From the NCBI RefSeq assembly GCF_024362695.1, contig NC_065433.1, positions 2,015,613 to 2,079,612 of the forward strand: 64,000 bases of DNA. The letters run 5' to 3'. The notes beneath the pieces are model-generated. The model was given only the letters and a program-made list of their open reading frames with translations. It was not told the origin of the DNA and did not search any database. Origin of the DNA: Pectinophora gossypiella (taxonomy: Eukaryota; Arthropoda; Insecta; Lepidoptera; Gelechiidae). Positions 36,601 through 42,600 of this stretch are shown here, piece after piece. Every line of letters begins with the position of its first letter. Position 1 is the first letter of the stretch. The position numbers and the translations under genes are program-made.

Positions 36601-39600
36601 CTCAGCTTCGAGACTTCCTCAAGATCATGCCAATGTGACAGTTCTTATATAAAAAAATTGACTTGAGCATGATTTTGAGGGCATGCTCAGCAGAGATTAG
36701 TTGATTAATACCACCCTTAGACACTTTTTATGGGATATGCGGCAGTGGTTCCTTCTTGCCTTCTACCCCGCAATACTCTGTCTGACGTGGATGAGATGAT
36801 AACCCCAATAGGTGTTAAAAGAATGCAGAATATTAGGAAGTTTTTGTTGTGACATGAATAATGACGTAGCTGTTGTACATGCATTGCTATTTACAGAAAA
36901 TCTAATACTTATTCACATTGTGTTCTAGGTTTACAATCGTTCGACGCATGTGTGTAAATATCACGATTACTAACATTTGTGTTTTTCACTCTTCCTTTGT
37001 GACGTTAATTGTCTTGTGTGATGTGTACCACATGTGTCTGTGTCTTGTCCACGCTTGTCGTTTGTTTGGTTGCGTCACTTGGTGTGCTTGTTGCGTTGTG
37101 TTGTGCTGCTGCTGATCTAGGTTGGCTGGAAGAAGCTGGCGGGCCACCAGTCGAACCAGCTGCTAGAAGTAGTCACGAAGCTTGACGAACAGGTGCAATC
37201 GGTCTCGGCGCCCAATGTGGCCATGGCCCAGAAGTCTCTCAAGGTCATGGAGGCGGCTAAGATGCGCAGGAAGAAGCACTATCGGCTCGAGTCGGAGGAG
37301 AAGCCCTCCTTCCCCTACCAGCAGAAGAACTTCTACAACCACATCATGGAGAACAAGGAGATCGTCAAGACGCTCTCCTTACTGTCCACCTGCACACAGA
37401 ATGTCAAAGTAGTGAGTACTCCAAACAATAGTCCATGAACATGATAAAAGTAAATGGGATTGGCATAAGGTGTCATGTCAAACCCATATCGCTCATCATT
37501 TACAACTAGGCCAAGGCGCCATTTGCACATTCCAAGACTAATTATAAAATATTCAACAAATATAGATTCCATTCATTTAAATATATCAGTTTTTATTAAA
37601 TACTGTACGCTCATGCTTATTTTCCGGTTGAGTAGGCAGAAACCACGACAATCTGCTTACTACGGAAATAACCTATAATAATACTTGACTAAAACATACT
37701 CGTTTACTACTATCCCCGTATCTTCTAACGCTAGTATCAACTTACAGTCCATGAATCGCCAGTTTAATTCAACATGCGATGGCTATACCTCTAACTAGCT
37801 CAATAGAGTCGTGAGCCTGCGCCAGAAGGAGAGTTATAATACAATACAAAAACTCTATTTCACTTAAAATAAAAAAAAAATATTATTATTTATTATTTAT
37901 TGTTTATTAAAAATGAACAGTCATAATCAGAACAATTATAGAGTTACGTTTTTCGACAGAGTATGTTCTATTTCCGCACGCTCTGAAGTTTAAGCGGCTT
38001 GATGGATTTTAGCATAACGTCTCTAATGTCGCGAACTGACGTATCTGCAATTTTTGGCGTAACTGATTTGCACCTTTTACAATTATCAGTAAGAGAAAAA
38101 TCACTTTAAGATGCGTCAGTTAGCAAAGTCCGCCACGATATGAGGTGTCATTACCAGGATCTCAACACGCTGGTAAAGCGTTGGCGGCCGTACCACTACC
38201 TGTGGAAGTGTGAGAAGACGCTGCGGCAGCTCCTGACGTGGAACCTGAACGACTTCGACTTGGCTTTGAAGCGACACAGCGAGCTGGAGGCCAAGCTCGC
38301 CACCGAGCCGGACGTGCTCATCGTTGGGAACTGCCTCGCCGTTTCCACCGAGAAACTCAAGCTTGGACTCACCACCGAGCTTAAAAGTGAGGCTTCAAGT
38401 TTACGTCCGACCCTGCGTTACCAGTTTTATCTATCTAGATAGATAAATATTAACAGTGTTATTACAAAACGAAAACGAAAGGTGAAATAGGTTTAAAATA
38501 ATAATCCACACCACGAAAGAAGTTAACGGTTTTTGATGAAACTAATTGACAAGTCATAATAATTCTGTGCAGAATTTGCGACAATGGCGCTCCGGACGCG
38601 GGGCATGTTTTCGTGACACGAACTATATTTTAAACATATATCTTTGAATCTTCTTTTTGTAATAACACTATAATTTTTTTTCATTTGAGAGTTGTTCAAA
38701 TAACCCGAGCCGTTCTCTAGTGATGCGCTTACTAACGAATAACATTGAATTTGAGCCGACTCGGTAATTTTCTGGACCTTACATTTTTATTTCTTAACCC
38801 GTTGAAGGCATCAATACTTTTCAGATGGTACGCACAGGATAAGCCAGGCGATGAGGAAGAAGTACAAACGGGAGATGGACTACGTCTACGCTATCATGAA
38901 CGATCTGGAGCGCAAGTTAGAGCGACCAGTGCGCGACCTCGACGACGTGCGTACCGTCATGGAGACACTCAAGAAGATCCGCGAGCAGGAGGTCGATATG
39001 GAGCTCAAGATAGATCCTGTCGAGGTACGGTAAAAAGTTTGATGGGTTCGGAAATCCTTGGAAATGCAATAGCGATCTCTGACCAATCTTCCAAATCCCA
39101 AAATGCGAGTGCAATATCGAAACTAGTAACGATTTGCTATTAGTAAACTAACTCTGAAGTCGTTATGTCTGGGTTATAATTATTGAGCTGCCGAAAGCCC
39201 CTGACATGGTTCATGCAACGATTACATAGATACTTATTTAAGTATAATAAATTTTATATTTTTTTTTTGTATAATAAATTTTATATTTTTTTAAATTTTA
39301 TATTTATAATAAACTTTTTCTATTCTATTCTATTCTATTCTATTCTATTCTATTCTATTAAGTAAATAGCTGCCGGGGCCGACTGCTTCACGTGCCCTCC
39401 GGGCTTCGAAGCACGAATCATCTTACTTCAACTAAATTTGGGATCGATCACAAAGTTTTTTTTGGAATATATACCTGACGAGACCGGGTTGATAAGGTCA
39501 TTCATTGATCTCACAACCGACACGAGAGAAGAAAACTATACTTTTGTACAGGAAGCGTTCAACGTTATCACCCGGTACGAGCTGCCGGTGAGCAAGGAAG

Positions 39601-42600
39601 ACCTGGAGCAGGTTGACAACCTGCGCTACACCTGGCAGCAGCTACAGGCGACGGCCCTCGCCTCACACGTGCAGCTGCTGCGGATGCAGCCGCAGTTCGA
39701 AGACGACCTCAAGAACAACCTCGACAGGTATACAATATTATAGGTATACATGTGGGATATAGAAATAACACGGGATATTTTAAATATCTTTACTCCTTAT
39801 ATTTTAACAAAATCCTGTCACCCGACCGACATCGCACCATAGACTCGCCTTTCTTACTTTTTAAAACTGCCTTACGTCCCATTCATTTACCACCCTCCTT
39901 TCATACCATAAACAATCAAATTCCTATTTATTATCCTTCCATAGTATTCTCACTTTCATATTCAAATTCAAAAATATCTTTATTCAGTAGGTAACATAGT
40001 TACACTTTGAATCGTCAATTTTTACATAACGAACGTTTCATCCGCCTAAAACTCTGCAGCTTCTCACAACCTGTATTTCCTACATACAATGTTGTACAAT
40101 GCAGTAGATTCACAAGGGTCTTGTAGTACTTGGACAAGATTCCCAAGAGAGCGCTGGTGTGCACCATCTCCATTTATAACATCTAGTAGGTTAGCTGAGC
40201 GGTCTCCCTGTTATGTTAGAGAGTTGATGATGATGACTAGGAAAGCATACTTTTAAGAAGGAATGTTATCCAGGTTCCGCGAGGACAACGCGGAGTATGT
40301 TCACGAGTACCGACACGCCGGGCCCATGCAGTCAGGACTGTCTCCCCGGGAAGCCTCCGACCGCCTCATACTCTTCCAGGTCTGTAAAGTTAGAAAGAGA
40401 GGAAGAAAGAAGAAACTCATTATTTATTTTTAAAGGACTCCACGATAACAACTTCAACTATTTAAATAACATACATACACACGCATACATAAACTCACGC
40501 CTATTTCCCACCGGGGTAAGCATAGACTATAGAATTCCACTTGCTTCGATCCTGACACACTTCTCTTGCTTTCTCCACATTCATCAATCTCTTCATAGCC
40601 GCACGCCGGTACAGAATAGATCGTACTGAACCTTTTCTAAGGACATCTCCAATTTGGAAATTTTGATTTGTTTGGCATTAAAATAACACTGTATGAAAAA
40701 AACATTTCTTAAAAGTAGGCAGAGACTGCGGAATTACAATCGTGACCTTTTTCACTTCTTCCACTATCGTTCCCTTTCACCCGTTATATTTATTTTTGCT
40801 TGCTAATGCTTATATTAATTTATTTCTTCCAATTATTTTTCCCAACGATGAGCCGGAGGTGCTCATCGTTGGGAACTGCCTCGCCGTTTCCACCGAGAAA
40901 CTCAAGCTTGGACTCACCACCGAGCTTAAAAGTGAGCCTTCAAGTTTACGTCCGACCCTGCGTTACCAGTTTTATCTATCTAGATAGATAAATATTAACA
41001 GTGTTATTACAAAACGAAAACGAAAGGTGAAATAGGTTTAAAATAATAATCCACACCACGAAAGAAGTTAACGGTTTTTGATGAAACTAATTGACAAGTC
41101 ATAATAATTCTGTGCAGAATTTGCGACAATGGCGCTCCGGACGCGGGGCATGTTTTCGTGACACGAACTATATTTTAAACATATATCTTTGAATCTCCGT
41201 TTAGAACACTCCTGACTTGGCCTTTATCCGGCCAAGTAGTTACTGTGGCAAATCTTCAATAAGTCACGTCTAAAAAATGACCTGGCAATTTGGCAATTTG
41301 CTTATGTTACTGGCTTTTCTTCACTCTTCTTCCTCTTTTATCTTCTTTCTTGGCCATTTGGAGTGTCACTGTAGTCCTGCGGTACACCGGCTTGCTTCTC
41401 AACCGGAGAGCGCCGGTTCGAACCCCGGTAACGGACTTGCACCATCATCATCAGCCGTATGACGTCCACTGCTGGGCATAGGCCTCCCCCAAGGATCTCC
41501 ACGACGATCGGTCCTGCGCTGCCCGCATCCAGCGGCTTCCCGCGACCTTCACCAGATCGTCGGTCCACCTTGCACCAATGAGTTATTAATTTATCTTAAG
41601 TGCAATTTTCATTATCACAGTTAGCTCGACTATTATAGATGGCGATACGACTCATCTATCACGTTGGTCTAACAAAAAGCTCGTTTAGATGTAGGTTATT
41701 AGTTCATCTTTAGATTGATGTACCTCTGACTACCCCAATAAGAATATAATGGTGACGATTAAAAAAATAATTCAAAAATATCTTTATCCAGTAGGTAACT
41801 TAGTTACACTTTGAATCGTCAATTTTTACTTCACGAACGTCTCATCCGCCTAAAACTACTGCAGCTTCTCACAATCTGTATAGCCGGGCTGCAAGAAAAA
41901 CCTCGGCGTTGTTTGCTTAAAAACGAAGTTCTTTTTTTAAAAAGAAATACTTAAAATATTGTTATACAATTGAGTAATTTAGCTGCCTAATATTAGTTCT
42001 AAGACTCCCATGCATCCATATCTTACTGGTCTTTTTGAAAAGCGATTATTCTTTTGACTTTTGTGATCAGAATCGGTTCGACGGCATGTGGCGCAAGCTG
42101 CAGACGTACCAGAATGGGGAGGAACTGTTCGGTCTCCCGCACACGGAGTACCCAGAACTGGCGCAGATCCGCAAGGAGCTGAATCTCCTCCAGAAGTTAT
42201 ACAAACTGTACAATGACGTCATCGACCGCGTCAGCAGTTACTATGACATCCCCTGGGGCGAGGTCAACATCGAAGAAATCAATAATGAGCTCATGGAGTT
42301 CCAGAACAGATGCCGGAAGCTGCCCAAAGGGTGAGGATAACTTTTTTCTTAAGCCAGACCTATCACCCTATTACATCTTCAGGTTAAGGCTGCTTTTCCA
42401 CCAGGACTGTGCGAGTAAAATGTGTCCTACGAGGATATGTAGCTGTGCTGTGGAAATGTATAGGTTCGCTAAACCCTTTTCCACCAGAGCTGAGCTGAGC
42501 GAGGTTAGGAAAATGAAGTGATTCTACTGGTGGATTTTTTCCTCGCACACCGCTTAGCTACCTCACACAGCTCTGGTGGAAAAGCAGCCTTAGTGAGCGG

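Larger units (their letters stand above)
40380..42070 (+). other. Dynein intron i-j
   Basis: It holds a minus-strand LINE 3' end (40,470-40,625), the exon f copy (40,849-41,197), the tail of the poly(A) retroelement (41,222-41,275), a tRNA-like head at 41,380-41,435, the 3' end of an RTE-like ORF on the minus strand (41,455-41,575) and another LINE tail (41,765-41,915). Confidence 0.65.

Noticed and set aside
37182..37412. Arg/Ser-rich ORF in another frame
   Set aside because: Shadow of dynein exon e, whose frame is fixed by homology and splice phase.
41375..41440. Functional tRNA with CGGTTCGAACCCCGGTAACG
   Set aside because: Joined directly to the LINE/SINE tail; no matched acceptor stem.
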